NCBI GenBank assembly: GCA_021774995.1
Contig: JAJFIM010000072.1
Span: 1-6,178, forward strand
Direction of reading: 5' to 3'
DNA length: 6,178 nt
From: Alphaproteobacteria bacterium
Lineage (GTDB): Bacteria > Pseudomonadota > Alphaproteobacteria > SMXP01
The notes under the pieces were generated by a model. The model was given only the letters and a program-made list of their open reading frames with translations. It was not told the DNA's origin and did no database searches. The position numbers were made by a program, and so were the translations under genes. This document shows, piece by piece, positions 1 through 4,730 of this stretch. Position 1 is the stretch's first letter. Each line of letters opens with the position of its first letter.

Positions 1-755
1 TGACCCCCCTTATAAGGGGGGTTTCCGCTCCAATCCGTGACGATTCCCCCGGCCGCTTCGACGAGCGGAATAAGCGCATGGATATCATAGGGCGCCAAAT
101 TGGCTTCAATGACAAGATCGAACAGCCCCATGGACAAAAGCGCGTAGCCATAACAATCCAATGAGTAGCGGGCCAGGCGGCATTTTTTTTCAACTTCTTC
201 ATAGGCCGCACGCTCAGCGCCGCCCTCAAACATATCAGGCGTGGTGCAGGTGATGATAGCTTGCGAGAGATCAGAGCAGGGCCGCGTGCGCAAAATTTGT
301 TTTTCTCCGCGCACAATAAGATGCGCCTCTTTCCGGTCAGGCGCGTTGACGCCAATAAAGCGCTCGCCCAGATAAGGCTGATCCATAACCCCAAGGAAGG
401 GAACGCCCTTTGCCCCGAGGCCGATCAATGTGCCCCAGAGGGGGACGCCGGCAATAAAAGATCTCGTTCCATCTATGGGATCAAGTATCCAGGTTAAATC
501 ATGGCCGGAAATTTTGTTGGCGTGTTCTTCGCCGATAATTCCGTGGAGGGGATAGGCCGTCTCTATCAGCGCACGAATGATTTCTTCCGCTCTGCGGTCG
601 GCAATCGTGACGGGATCGAAGGCATTGTCTGAGGCTTTGTTTTCCACATCGACTTGGGAGCGGAAAAATTCAAGGGTGATTTTTGCGGAAGCATCCGCCA
701 AACGGCGGGCAAAGGTTTCGTATTCGATAAGCTCTTCGCGTTGAACGGTAATCAC
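1..755 (-). CDS. hisN: Histidinol-phosphatase, inositol monophosphatase type (3' end cut by window edge)
   Basis: Partial gene: 251 codons are visible and the C-terminus lies beyond the left edge. The family usually has about 255-265 residues, so only a short tail is missing. Visible metal-site motifs of the IMPase fold are FDPVTIADR (residues 46-54), GEE (75-77), DPIDGT (92-97) and, near the end, YDIHALIP followed by EAAGG (223-237). The YDIxALIP form in place of WDxAA is what I associate with the HisN branch rather than SuhB. Family role: Mg-dependent dephosphorylation of L-histidinol phosphate to histidinol in histidine biosynthesis, in the cytoplasm. The start is GTG at 755: an in-frame TAA lies five codons upstream, and an AGGGG stretch about ten bases upstream serves as ribosome binding site. 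The only nearby ATG (778) is out of frame and stops at once. The gene lies 95 bp downstream of the XRE regulator on the same strand. A SuhB-like or other sugar phosphatase is the alternative. Confidence 0.88.
   Translation of the reverse strand, partial: MITVQREELIEYETFARRLADASAKITLEFFRSQVDVENKASDNAFDPVTIADRRAEEIIRALIETAYPLHGIIGEEHANKISGHDLTWILDPIDGTRSFIAGVPLWGTLIGLGAKGVPFLGVMDQPYLGERFIGVNAPDRKEAHLIVRGEKQILRTRPCSDLSQAIITCTTPDMFEGGAERAAYEEVEKKCRLARYSLDCYGYALLSMGLFDLVIEANLAPYDIHALIPLVEAAGGIVTDWSGNPPYKGG
3..22. repeat. Perfect 20-bp palindrome inside hisN
   Basis: The two arms ACCCCCCTTA and TAAGGGGGGT are exact reverse complements with no spacer. On the minus strand the palindrome encodes the hisN residues around PPYKGG. 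It could be a protein-binding dyad, a palindromic repeat unit, or codon chance. No second copy is visible in this window. Confidence 0.6.
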
Positions 756-850
756 CTCGGAGCGCCCCTTTTAACCATGTGCAATAGCTGACTAGCATCA
801 TCAATCTTGAGTCAGACCATGCCATAGTTTGAGCGATATTTATATGAGCA
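756..850. other. Spacer between the XRE regulator and hisN
   Basis: This 95-bp gap holds no gene. It contains a spaced inverted repeat, CTGACT at 788-793 and AGTCAG at 810-815 (16-nt loop). The repeat could form a weak hairpin or act as a binding site. There is no U-tract after it on the minus strand, so it is not a convincing terminator, and hisN may be co-transcribed with the regulator. I could not identify a convincing separate hisN promoter. Confidence 0.4.
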
Positions 851-1219
851 TCAAGCGGCGGAATTGAGAGCTTTTGCCAGCGCGAGCAATTGCTGCCGCG
901 GGCCCTTGGCCAAACCGTAATAGGCGCGTACGAGATCAATGGTTTCCTTGGTCTGCATAATATCGGGTTGAACCATGTTTGCCGCGTTATCGTGGGTTGG
1001 TTTGTCCAACTGATCAAAGAAATACGTCACCGGCGCGTTCAAGGCCCGGCTGAGGTCCCAAAGACGGCTGGCGCTGACGCGATTGGCGCCGCTTTCATAT
1101 TTTTGAATTTGTTGAAAACGAATGCCCACTGCGTCAGCAAGTTTTTGCTGTGTGAGGCCGAGCAATTTTCGGCGATGCCGAATTTGCTGACCGACATGAA
1201 TATCTACTGGATGTGCCAT
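851..1219 (-). CDS. XRE-family transcriptional regulator, PraR/PhrR-like
   Basis: The 122-residue protein has a lambda-repressor-type helix-turn-helix at about residues 10-66. The core is TQQKLADAVGIRFQQIQKYE (23-42), followed by SGANRVSASRLWDLSRAL. The opening MAHPVDIHVG and the GIRFQQIQKYESGANRVSASRLWD block are typical of a conserved alphaproteobacterial group of small DNA-binding regulators (PraR/PhrR in rhizobia; often annotated SinR-like). The C-terminal 50 residues are a short helical tail and no ligand domain is seen. The ATG at 1219 is preferred because the family begins there; a TTG at 1273 would add 18 residues that look like translated promoter DNA. The ribosome binding site is weak (AGAGAA directly before ATG). 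The upstream region carries two CtrA-like boxes and a 12-bp inverted repeat, suggesting cell-cycle control, autoregulation or both. Family assignment is firm; the target genes are unknown. Confidence 0.9.
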   Translation of the reverse strand: MAHPVDIHVGQQIRHRRKLLGLTQQKLADAVGIRFQQIQKYESGANRVSASRLWDLSRALNAPVTYFFDQLDKPTHDNAANMVQPDIMQTKETIDLVRAYYGLAKGPRQQLLALAKALNSAA

Positions 1220-1251
1220 TTCTCTAATTTCACAAGACTTTTTTGCCTCGG

Positions 1252-1301
1252 TGCTCCCTGAATTGGTTAACAAATGGTTACCAAATAATATTCAGGGTGC
1301 A
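1252..1301. promoter_or_regulatory. Large inverted repeat, probable operator of the XRE gene
   Basis: The arm TGCTCCCTGAAT (1252-1263) matches the reverse complement of ATTCAGGGTGCA (1290-1301) at 11 of 12 positions, with a 26-bp spacer. Arm centres are 38 bp apart. The spacer contains the proximal CtrA-like box. The arms lie about 33-82 bp upstream of the regulator's ATG. This arrangement suits a dimeric or looping regulator, possibly the XRE protein itself (inference). In RNA it could also form a long-loop hairpin. Confidence 0.5.
1265..1286. promoter_or_regulatory. Tandem 11-bp repeat forming a near-consensus CtrA box
   Basis: GGTTAACAAAT (1265-1275) is followed directly by GGTTACCAAAT (1276-1286), differing at one base, so the repeats are about one helical turn apart. 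The pair contains TTAA-N7-TTAC at 1267-1281. Read on the minus strand this is GTAA-N7-TTAAC, one mismatch from the known CtrA consensus TTAA-N7-TTAAC. It lies about 50 bp upstream of the XRE start codon, a sensible promoter position. Confidence 0.55.
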
Positions 1302-1409
1302 ACATGTATGCCGGATGAATGGCCCGGCTCATATTTTTGGATCCTACGCGGTGAGTCCGGCAAATAAATTATCCGCCAATTATGGTTTGTTTTGGGCGCG
1401 GGGAAGTAG

Positions 1410-1424
1410 TTAACAGAAGGTTAA
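1410..1424 (-). promoter_or_regulatory. Perfect CtrA box (TTAA-N7-TTAA)
   Basis: TTAA at 1410-1413 and TTAA at 1421-1424 are separated by exactly seven bases. On the minus strand the site reads TTAA-CCTTCTG-TTAAC, the full consensus for the alphaproteobacterial cell-cycle regulator CtrA. It lies about 190 bp upstream of the XRE start, with the same 11-bp half-site periodicity as the proximal site. The only gene downstream in its orientation is the XRE regulator. Confidence 0.6.
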
Positions 1425-1464
1425 GTTTGTGTTTTGACTGGTTTTTGTTTCAACGGGTAAGTGT

Positions 1465-1499
1465 GAAATTTACCGCGCGCGCATGGCGGTGGAAATTTC
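1465..1499. repeat. 12-bp-stem dyad in the XRE upstream region
   Basis: GAAATTTACCGC (1465-1476) pairs with GCGGT plus AAATTTC (1486-1490 and 1493-1499). The result is a 12-bp stem with a two-base GG bulge and a nine-base GC-rich loop. No U-tract follows on either strand, so it is not an intrinsic terminator. It may be part of a structured leader or a protein-binding dyad. Confidence 0.5.
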
Positions 1500-1647
1500 G
1501 AAAGGACAAGACTGCGTTGGTGAAATGGGCGGGCTCCACCCCCCCGCTGCGTCTGTTTTGAAACAGATTTCGGGAAAGGCGGGTTATTTGAATAAAGTCG
1601 AAAATGGCGCATGTGTCATTTTTCGGGACAGAAATTTGGACGCCACT

Positions 1648-2745
1648 TCAAGAAATTAATATTTCGTCGCTATTAGGCGCCAGTCCGAGTACGAATTGTT
1701 CCGCTGACTTTTTCCACGAAAAGGTTAAAGCAAAACGCCGGCAAGCCCCTGCATCGGCGCGCTCAAATGCGCATGTGGCTGCGCGCGCCAAATCCCAATC
1801 AAGAAACCCTACGCGTTCTGCGCCCAGAATATCCAAGGGGCCTGTTACGGGGAAGGCGGCGACGGGAAGGCCGCTTGCCAGCGCTTCAAGAAGGACGAGG
1901 CCAAATGTATCCGTGAGGCTGGGAAAAACAAGAACGTCGCTGGCCGCATAATTCCGCGCCAATGCCTCGCCATGACAAGGCCCGGCAAAGTGCGCCTTAG
2001 GGTAGCGTGCTTTGAGATGCGGCAATTGCGGACCGCCGCCAATCAGCAGCTTAGAGCCATCAAGATCAAGTTTGAGAAAAGCTTCGATGTTCTTTTCTAT
2101 GGCGATGCGCCCCACATAGAGCCAAATGGGTCTTGGTAAATTTAAAAAATCCTGCGCGCGGGGGGCGAACAGATTTGCGTCAACGCCGCGCGTCCATTGG
2201 CGCAGATTGTTAAATCCATGTGAGTGCAATTCTTCTCTTAAAGATCTGGCGGCCACAAGGACGCTTGAGGAAGGCCGGTGAAACCAACGCAAAGCGGGGT
2301 ATGTCCATTTTGTGGGAATTTTCGTGCGAACCTGAATATATTCTGGAAATTTCGTATGGTAAGACGTGGTGAATTTGAGTCCTCGGCGCAGACAATAATG
2401 ACGCGCGGCAAGCCCTAATGGTCCTTCTGTGGCGATATGAATGACATCGGGTTGGAAGGCGCGAAAGGCGAGGGCCACATGATGCCGGGGGAAGAGTCCT
2501 AGGCGTATTTCCGGATAAGTGGGGCAGGGAAGAGAGCGCAGCGCGCTTGCCTCAAGAATAAAAACGTCGTGGCCCAGCCTTGTGAGTTCTTTTTTGAGTT
2601 CCTCATAAGTGCGCACAACGCCATTGACCTGAGGGCGCCACGCATCAGTAACAATGAGAATGCGTAAAGGTTTGCGGGGCGCGCGTGACGATTCGCGGCT
2701 ATCGCCGTCACTGCGCGGATTTTGTAAGCGCGTCAATTTGTCCAT
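1648..2745 (-). CDS. GT4-family glycosyltransferase (probable lipid glycosyltransferase)
   Basis: This 365-residue protein has the two-domain GT-B fold. N-terminal half: RILIVTDAWRPQVNGVVRT (28-46), PCPTYPEIRL (73-82), HIATEGPLG (103-111) and the acceptor-side YHTKFPEY (129-136). C-terminal, nucleotide-sugar half: TRGVDANLF (185-193), YVGRIAIEKN (210-219), IGGGP (235-239) and SLTDTFGLVLLEALASG (276-292), the E-x7-E-type donor motif with Asp in the first acidic position. The TDTFG variant and the NGVVRT and TEGPLG blocks recall the branch containing MgtA and the glucuronosyl/glucosyl-diacylglycerol synthases of rhizobia. Glycolipid synthesis at the inner face of the membrane is therefore the likely role; donor and acceptor are not fixed by sequence. 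No signal peptide or membrane segment is seen. The ATG at 2745 is chosen: a GTG at 2826 would add 27 residues that run antisense to the small RNA and match nothing in the family. No strong ribosome binding site precedes 2745. Confidence 0.85.
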   Translation of the reverse strand: MDKLTRLQNPRSDGDSRESSRAPRKPLRILIVTDAWRPQVNGVVRTYEELKKELTRLGHDVFILEASALRSLPCPTYPEIRLGLFPRHHVALAFRAFQPDVIHIATEGPLGLAARHYCLRRGLKFTTSYHTKFPEYIQVRTKIPTKWTYPALRWFHRPSSSVLVAARSLREELHSHGFNNLRQWTRGVDANLFAPRAQDFLNLPRPIWLYVGRIAIEKNIEAFLKLDLDGSKLLIGGGPQLPHLKARYPKAHFAGPCHGEALARNYAASDVLVFPSLTDTFGLVLLEALASGLPVAAFPVTGPLDILGAERVGFLDWDLARAATCAFERADAGACRRFALTFSWKKSAEQFVLGLAPNSDEILIS

Positions 2746-2796
2746 AAGTAAAGATTGATTTGGCTGTGATGTCGTGACAGTAATTATCTTGTAATG

Positions 2797-2887
2797 TGGG
2801 CCTTGAAAAAGGCCGATGCTACGCACCCACCTCGGGTGTTTCCTCCCTAAACTTGGGCCGCTTGCGTTCTACTCAAGCGGCCTTTTT
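2797..2887 (+). ncRNA. mmgR: Small RNA of the suhB/MmgR (alpha-r8) family
   Basis: On the plus strand, in order: stem GGCCTT/AAGGCC closed by a GAAA tetraloop (2799-2814); stem CACCC/GGGTG (2824-2838); the unpaired motif TTTCCTCCCT (2839-2848); and a 9-bp perfect hairpin GGCCGCTTG/CAAGCGGCC (2856-2882) followed by five T (2883-2887). From memory, the family named suhB in Rfam (RF00519) and MmgR in Sinorhizobium meliloti is about 77 nt long, has an invariant UUUCCUCCCU between its stem-loops and ends in such a terminator. MmgR there affects polyhydroxybutyrate accumulation. I also recall that its rhizobial locus lies beside an inositol-monophosphatase gene and an N-formylglutamate amidohydrolase gene, as here. 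The CCUCCC motif is anti-Shine-Dalgarno-like, suggesting base pairing with ribosome binding sites, probably with Hfq. The 5' end is uncertain: a 77-nt RNA would begin near 2811 and exclude most of the first hairpin. Confidence 0.78.
2856..2887 (+). terminator. Intrinsic terminator of the small RNA
   Basis: A nine-base-pair perfect stem (2856-2864 with 2874-2882) has a nine-base loop and a TTTTT tail on the plus strand. The strand matters: both flanking protein genes are on the minus strand, so this terminator belongs to a plus-strand transcript that starts within the gap. Confidence 0.85.
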
Positions 2888-2891
2888 AGCG

Positions 2892-3815
2892 TCATAAGGA
2901 TAAATGGAGCGAGGCTCCGATTAAATCGGAAAGAAGCCGGATGAGGTTTCCCATGTCTTGGGCAATCTGCGGCAGGTGCGCGCCGCGAACCATACGGTCT
3001 TCATCCATATAAAGTCCCCGGTTAATTTCAATCTGCAGAGCGTGCACATTTTTCATGGGCCGGCCATAATGGTTTGTCGTGTATCCCCCTGCATAAGGAT
3101 TGTTGCGCGTGACGCTATACCCTAACGTCATAAAGCTTTCTTCCACAAATTGCGTGAGACCCGGCGCGCATGACGTTCCGAATCGATCTCCCAGCACAAT
3201 ATCCGTGCGTTCATCAGCATCGCCTGATTTCTGGTGACCATCCGTGGATGGCATGGAATGGCAATCAAACAGAATGGCGTACCCAAAGCGCGCTTTGGTT
3301 TCCTCCAATAAGCGCCGCAGCCGCTGGTGATAGGGCATGTAAAGCGTATCGATGCGATGTTGGACTTCGGCAAAATGCATTTTTTGATGATAGATTTCAG
3401 CGCCATCCGTGACCACCCGCGCCACCGTGCCCAGGCCCCCCGCCACGCGCAGTGAACGCGTGTTGACAAAGGAGGGCAGGGAATCGGCAAACATGCACGG
3501 ATCCAATTCATAGGGTTCGCGGTTTGGGTCGATAAACGCGCGGGGGAAAAGGGCGTGCAGCAGGGGCGCCCCGGCGGCCGGAGCGCCCGCGAACAGCTCA
3601 TCCACGAAGCCGTCTTCCGAGCGCCTGAGCGTCAAAAGGTCAAGGCGGGAGGCGGCCAGGAATTCCGCGGGATAATTCCGCCCGCTATGGGGCGAGGCGA
3701 AGACAAAGGGCAGCGTCTGGCGCGCCGGCCGGAGGACCTGAAAGGGCCGGCGAAATATGCTCGGTTCAGGCGGCGCGCCCAGATTTTCTTGCGTTAATGG
3801 CGGGTAAACATTCAT
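2892..3815 (-). CDS. N-formylglutamate amidohydrolase family protein
   Basis: A 307-residue, full-length member of the N-formylglutamate amidohydrolase family (Pfam PF05013). Motifs in order: ASPHSGRNYP (40-49), SEDGFVDEL (66-74), IDPNREPYELDP (95-106), DCHSMPS (184-190), RNNPYAGGYTTNHYGRP (237-253) and LQIEINRGLYMDE (260-272). The His, Asp/Glu and DCH residues are those expected for a zinc-dependent hydrolase. The textbook reaction is N-formyl-L-glutamate plus water to glutamate plus formate (HutG), but no hut gene is visible. Homologues beside cpdR in alphaproteobacteria need not act in histidine breakdown, so the substrate is open and I give no symbol. No membrane segment or signal peptide is evident. 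ATG at 3815 is the only N-terminal Met that leaves the family domain intact; no clear Shine-Dalgarno precedes it. Divergent from cpdR across 230 bp. Confidence 0.87.
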   Translation of the reverse strand: MNVYPPLTQENLGAPPEPSIFRRPFQVLRPARQTLPFVFASPHSGRNYPAEFLAASRLDLLTLRRSEDGFVDELFAGAPAAGAPLLHALFPRAFIDPNREPYELDPCMFADSLPSFVNTRSLRVAGGLGTVARVVTDGAEIYHQKMHFAEVQHRIDTLYMPYHQRLRRLLEETKARFGYAILFDCHSMPSTDGHQKSGDADERTDIVLGDRFGTSCAPGLTQFVEESFMTLGYSVTRNNPYAGGYTTNHYGRPMKNVHALQIEINRGLYMDEDRMVRGAHLPQIAQDMGNLIRLLSDLIGASLHLSL

Positions 3816-3912
3816 TGTCGTAAAACTAGCCCGGCGCCGCCATATGATGCAACCGCTTGTGCGCCGCCTTTGGGTTTTTAGTGGATAAAGGGGCGCTTTT
3901 GGCGCGGGGGTG

Positions 3913-3941
3913 TTTTCAATCGCTGTTTACCCTTTTACAAT
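3913..3941 (+). promoter_or_regulatory. Candidate sigma70-type promoter of cpdR
   Basis: TTTTCA (3913-3918) and TACAAT (3936-3941) match the -35 and -10 consensus at 4 of 6 and 5 of 6 positions with a 17-bp spacer. Transcription would start near 3948, giving a leader of about 98 nt. No CtrA box lies near it. Confidence 0.4.
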
Positions 3942-3983
3942 AGACTAAGCTAAGATTTGCATTTCGCTGGAGATTGGTTGGGT

Positions 3984-4032
3984 GAGGCCCGCCCGGCCCT
4001 GATGATCTGGTGCTGATATAAGCGGGCTTTTT
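3984..4032 (+). promoter_or_regulatory. Terminator-like hairpin in the cpdR leader (possible attenuator)
   Basis: GAGGCCCGC (3984-3992) pairs with GCGGGCTTT (4022-4030), the inner six pairs being G-C and the outer three A-U or G-U. A run of five T (4028-4032) follows, three bases before the cpdR ribosome binding site. The loop is 29 nt. No plus-strand gene lies upstream that would need a terminator, so if real it acts on the cpdR transcript itself. A possible 12-codon leader ORF (3978-4016: TTG start, GGAG at 3969-3972, TGA inside the loop) overlaps the 5' arm. A ribosome on it would block the hairpin. The structure is seen; the regulatory role is inferred. Confidence 0.4.
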
Positions 4033-4045
4033 GTGGGGAGCCAAT

Positions 4046-4405
4046 ATGGCCACTATTCTGTTGGCAGAGGACGATGAGTCCATGCGAAATTTTTTGGCTA
4101 AAGCCCTTCAGAAGGCGGGCCATGAAGTCAGTGCGTTCGGGCAGGGCGATCTGGCCTTAAAGTTTCTGGATGAGCAGGGATTCGATCTGTTGCTCACCGA
4201 CATCGTGATGCCGGTGATGGACGGCATTGAGCTGGCCCGGCGCGCCACGGCCAGGTTTCCCGACATGAAGATCATGTTCATTACCGGATTCGCCGCCGTG
4301 GCCCTGAATCCCGACAACAAAGCGCCCAAGGAAGCTAAAATACTCTCCAAACCCTTCCATCTGCGCGATCTGGTGAGTGAAATTGACCGGATGCTGGCGG
4401 CGTGA
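4046..4405 (+). CDS. cpdR: CpdR-type single-domain response regulator
   Basis: A 119-residue stand-alone receiver domain with no output domain. It begins MATILLAEDDESMR, very like CpdR. Receiver residues: acidic pair D9/D10, phosphoacceptor D52 in LLLTDIVMPVMDG (48-60), T80 in FITGF and K102 in SKPF. In Caulobacter, unphosphorylated CpdR recruits and primes ClpXP, with RcdA and PopA, to degrade CtrA and other substrates; phosphorylation through CckA-ChpT switches it off. The protein ends LAA, similar to small C-terminal ClpX-recognised tails (inference). The ATG at 4046 follows GGGGAG (4035-4040) with five bases between; an upstream TTG at 4031 overlaps that site and is rejected. Neighbouring an N-formylglutamate amidohydrolase gene is, as I recall, usual for cpdR in rhizobia. 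A CheY-like paralogue is the alternative. Confidence 0.9.
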   Translation: MATILLAEDDESMRNFLAKALQKAGHEVSAFGQGDLALKFLDEQGFDLLLTDIVMPVMDGIELARRATARFPDMKIMFITGFAAVALNPDNKAPKEAKILSKPFHLRDLVSEIDRMLAA

Positions 4406-4455
4406 ACCCAAGTCGCTTTTCCCGGCTCTTGGCGCGGCGGAGCGGGTTTTGGGTT
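4405..4455 (+). terminator. Possible stem-loop at the 3' end of cpdR
   Basis: AACCCAA (4405-4411) pairs with TTGGGTT (4449-4455), and inside it CGCT (4414-4417) pairs with AGCG (4441-4444). The GC-rich loop contains GGCGCGGCGG. It starts at the cpdR stop codon. There is no U-run after it, so it is at best a weak terminator or a 3'-end stabiliser. Confidence 0.3.
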
Positions 4456-4505
4456 GCGCCAGGCCGTTTCAGCCGATATATGGAATGCCTCAGCTTTAAG
4501 ACCGG

Positions 4506-4526
4506 GGCGCGATTATTTTTCGCGCC
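4506..4526. repeat. Perfect 7-bp hairpin between cpdR and tRNA-Val
   Basis: GGCGCGA (4506-4512) and TCGCGCC (4520-4526) enclose a seven-base T-rich loop. The stem is perfect but no U-tract follows, so the role is unclear. It could help end the cpdR transcript or lie upstream of the tRNA promoter. The rest of the 174-bp gap shows no gene and no clear promoter. Confidence 0.4.
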
Positions 4527-4579
4527 ATCAAGCGAGGACGTTCATATTTAATTTTGAATGCTCCTTCAGGCCATGGAGC

Positions 4580-4654
4580 GGGCGCGTAGCTCAGCGGCAG
4601 AGCACTACGGTGACATCGTAGGGGTCGTTGGTTCAATCCCAACCGCGCCCACCA
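4580..4654 (+). tRNA. tRNA-Val (anticodon GAC), CCA encoded
   Basis: Complete cloverleaf. Acceptor stem GGGCGCG (4580-4586) with CGCGCCC (4644-4650), all seven pairs Watson-Crick. D arm GCTC/GAGC (4589-4592, 4600-4603). Anticodon stem CTACG/CGTAG (4605-4609, 4617-4621) with loop GTGACAT and anticodon GAC at 4612-4614. Five-base variable loop. T arm GTTGG/CCAAC with loop TTCAATC (4627-4643). Discriminator A at 4651 and CCA at 4652-4654. It decodes GUC and GUU valine codons. Position 32 is G, where a pyrimidine is usual. Confidence 0.97.
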
Positions 4655-4687
4655 TTTAAATCATGCCTTATAGCCCCGGCGCATTTT

Positions 4688-4718
4688 GGCGCCGCCATTC
4701 ATATATGGAGGCGCCTTT
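4688..4718 (+). terminator. Probable terminator of tRNA-Val
   Basis: GGCGCC-G-CCAT (4688-4698) pairs with ATGG-A-GGCGCC (4705-4715): ten pairs with one G-A mismatch and a six-base loop. TTT and then a pyrimidine-rich stretch follow on the plus strand. On the minus strand the hairpin is followed by AAAATGC, so it serves the tRNA rather than the converging NTF2-like gene. Confidence 0.55.
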
Positions 4719-4730
4719 CGCTTTCTCGAT

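Larger units (their letters stand above)
1220..1647. other. Long non-coding regulatory region upstream of the XRE gene
   Basis: No convincing gene lies in these 428 bp between the stop of the glycosyltransferase and the start of the XRE regulator, both on the minus strand. It holds two CtrA-like boxes, a large inverted repeat around the proximal one, a 12-bp-stem dyad (1465-1499), a short TCTGTTT/AAACAGA dyad (1552-1567) and a GCGGG/CCCGC hairpin around a C-run (1529-1547). None of the hairpins is followed by a U-tract on the minus strand, so the 3' end of the glycosyltransferase transcript is not located. The length and dyad content suggest a complex promoter, or an untranslated leader or small RNA that I cannot name. 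Confidence 0.55.
2746..2891. other. Gap between glycosyltransferase and amidohydrolase genes
   Basis: These 146 bp hold the plus-strand small RNA (about 2797-2887). Upstream of it is an AT-rich stretch (2781-2795) with a possible -10 hexamer TGTAAT at 2790-2795. I find no good -35 at the right distance. On the minus strand the terminator hairpin lies directly after the amidohydrolase stop, but it is followed by CAAGTTT rather than a U-run. It may slow or partly terminate minus-strand transcription, leaving the glycosyltransferase promoter unlocated. Confidence 0.5.
3816..4045. other. Divergent intergenic region between amidohydrolase gene and cpdR
   Basis: This 230-bp gap must hold promoters in both directions. 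The cpdR side has a plausible sigma70-like promoter and a structured leader. On the minus side I found no convincing promoter for the amidohydrolase gene. GC-rich runs occupy 3822-3846 and 3890-3910. Confidence 0.45.

Noticed and set aside
890..1261. 123-residue plus-strand open frame opposite the XRE gene
   Set aside because: It is the antisense shadow of a clear helix-turn-helix gene and has no domain of its own.
1421..1612. 63-residue open frame on the minus strand in the XRE upstream region
   Set aside because: No Shine-Dalgarno, low-complexity basic sequence, and it runs through the dyads and the distal CtrA box. It resembles translated non-coding DNA.
3128..3601. 157-residue minus-strand frame inside the amidohydrolase gene
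   Set aside because: It overlaps a full-length family member in another frame, and its Trp/Pro/Arg-rich composition is typical of a GC-rich shadow.
3794..3809. Third CtrA-like site, TTAA-N7-TAAAC
   Set aside because: It has one mismatch and lies within the first codons of the amidohydrolase gene, encoding VYPPLT, so chance is the simpler explanation.
3984..4032. Hairpin plus U-tract read as an ordinary terminator of an upstream gene
   Set aside because: No plus-strand gene lies upstream; the neighbouring gene points the other way. It is kept only as a leader element.
4580..4654. tRNA tail as one half of an att duplication
   Set aside because: I saw no second copy of the T-arm/acceptor sequence in this window, so no attachment site is annotated.
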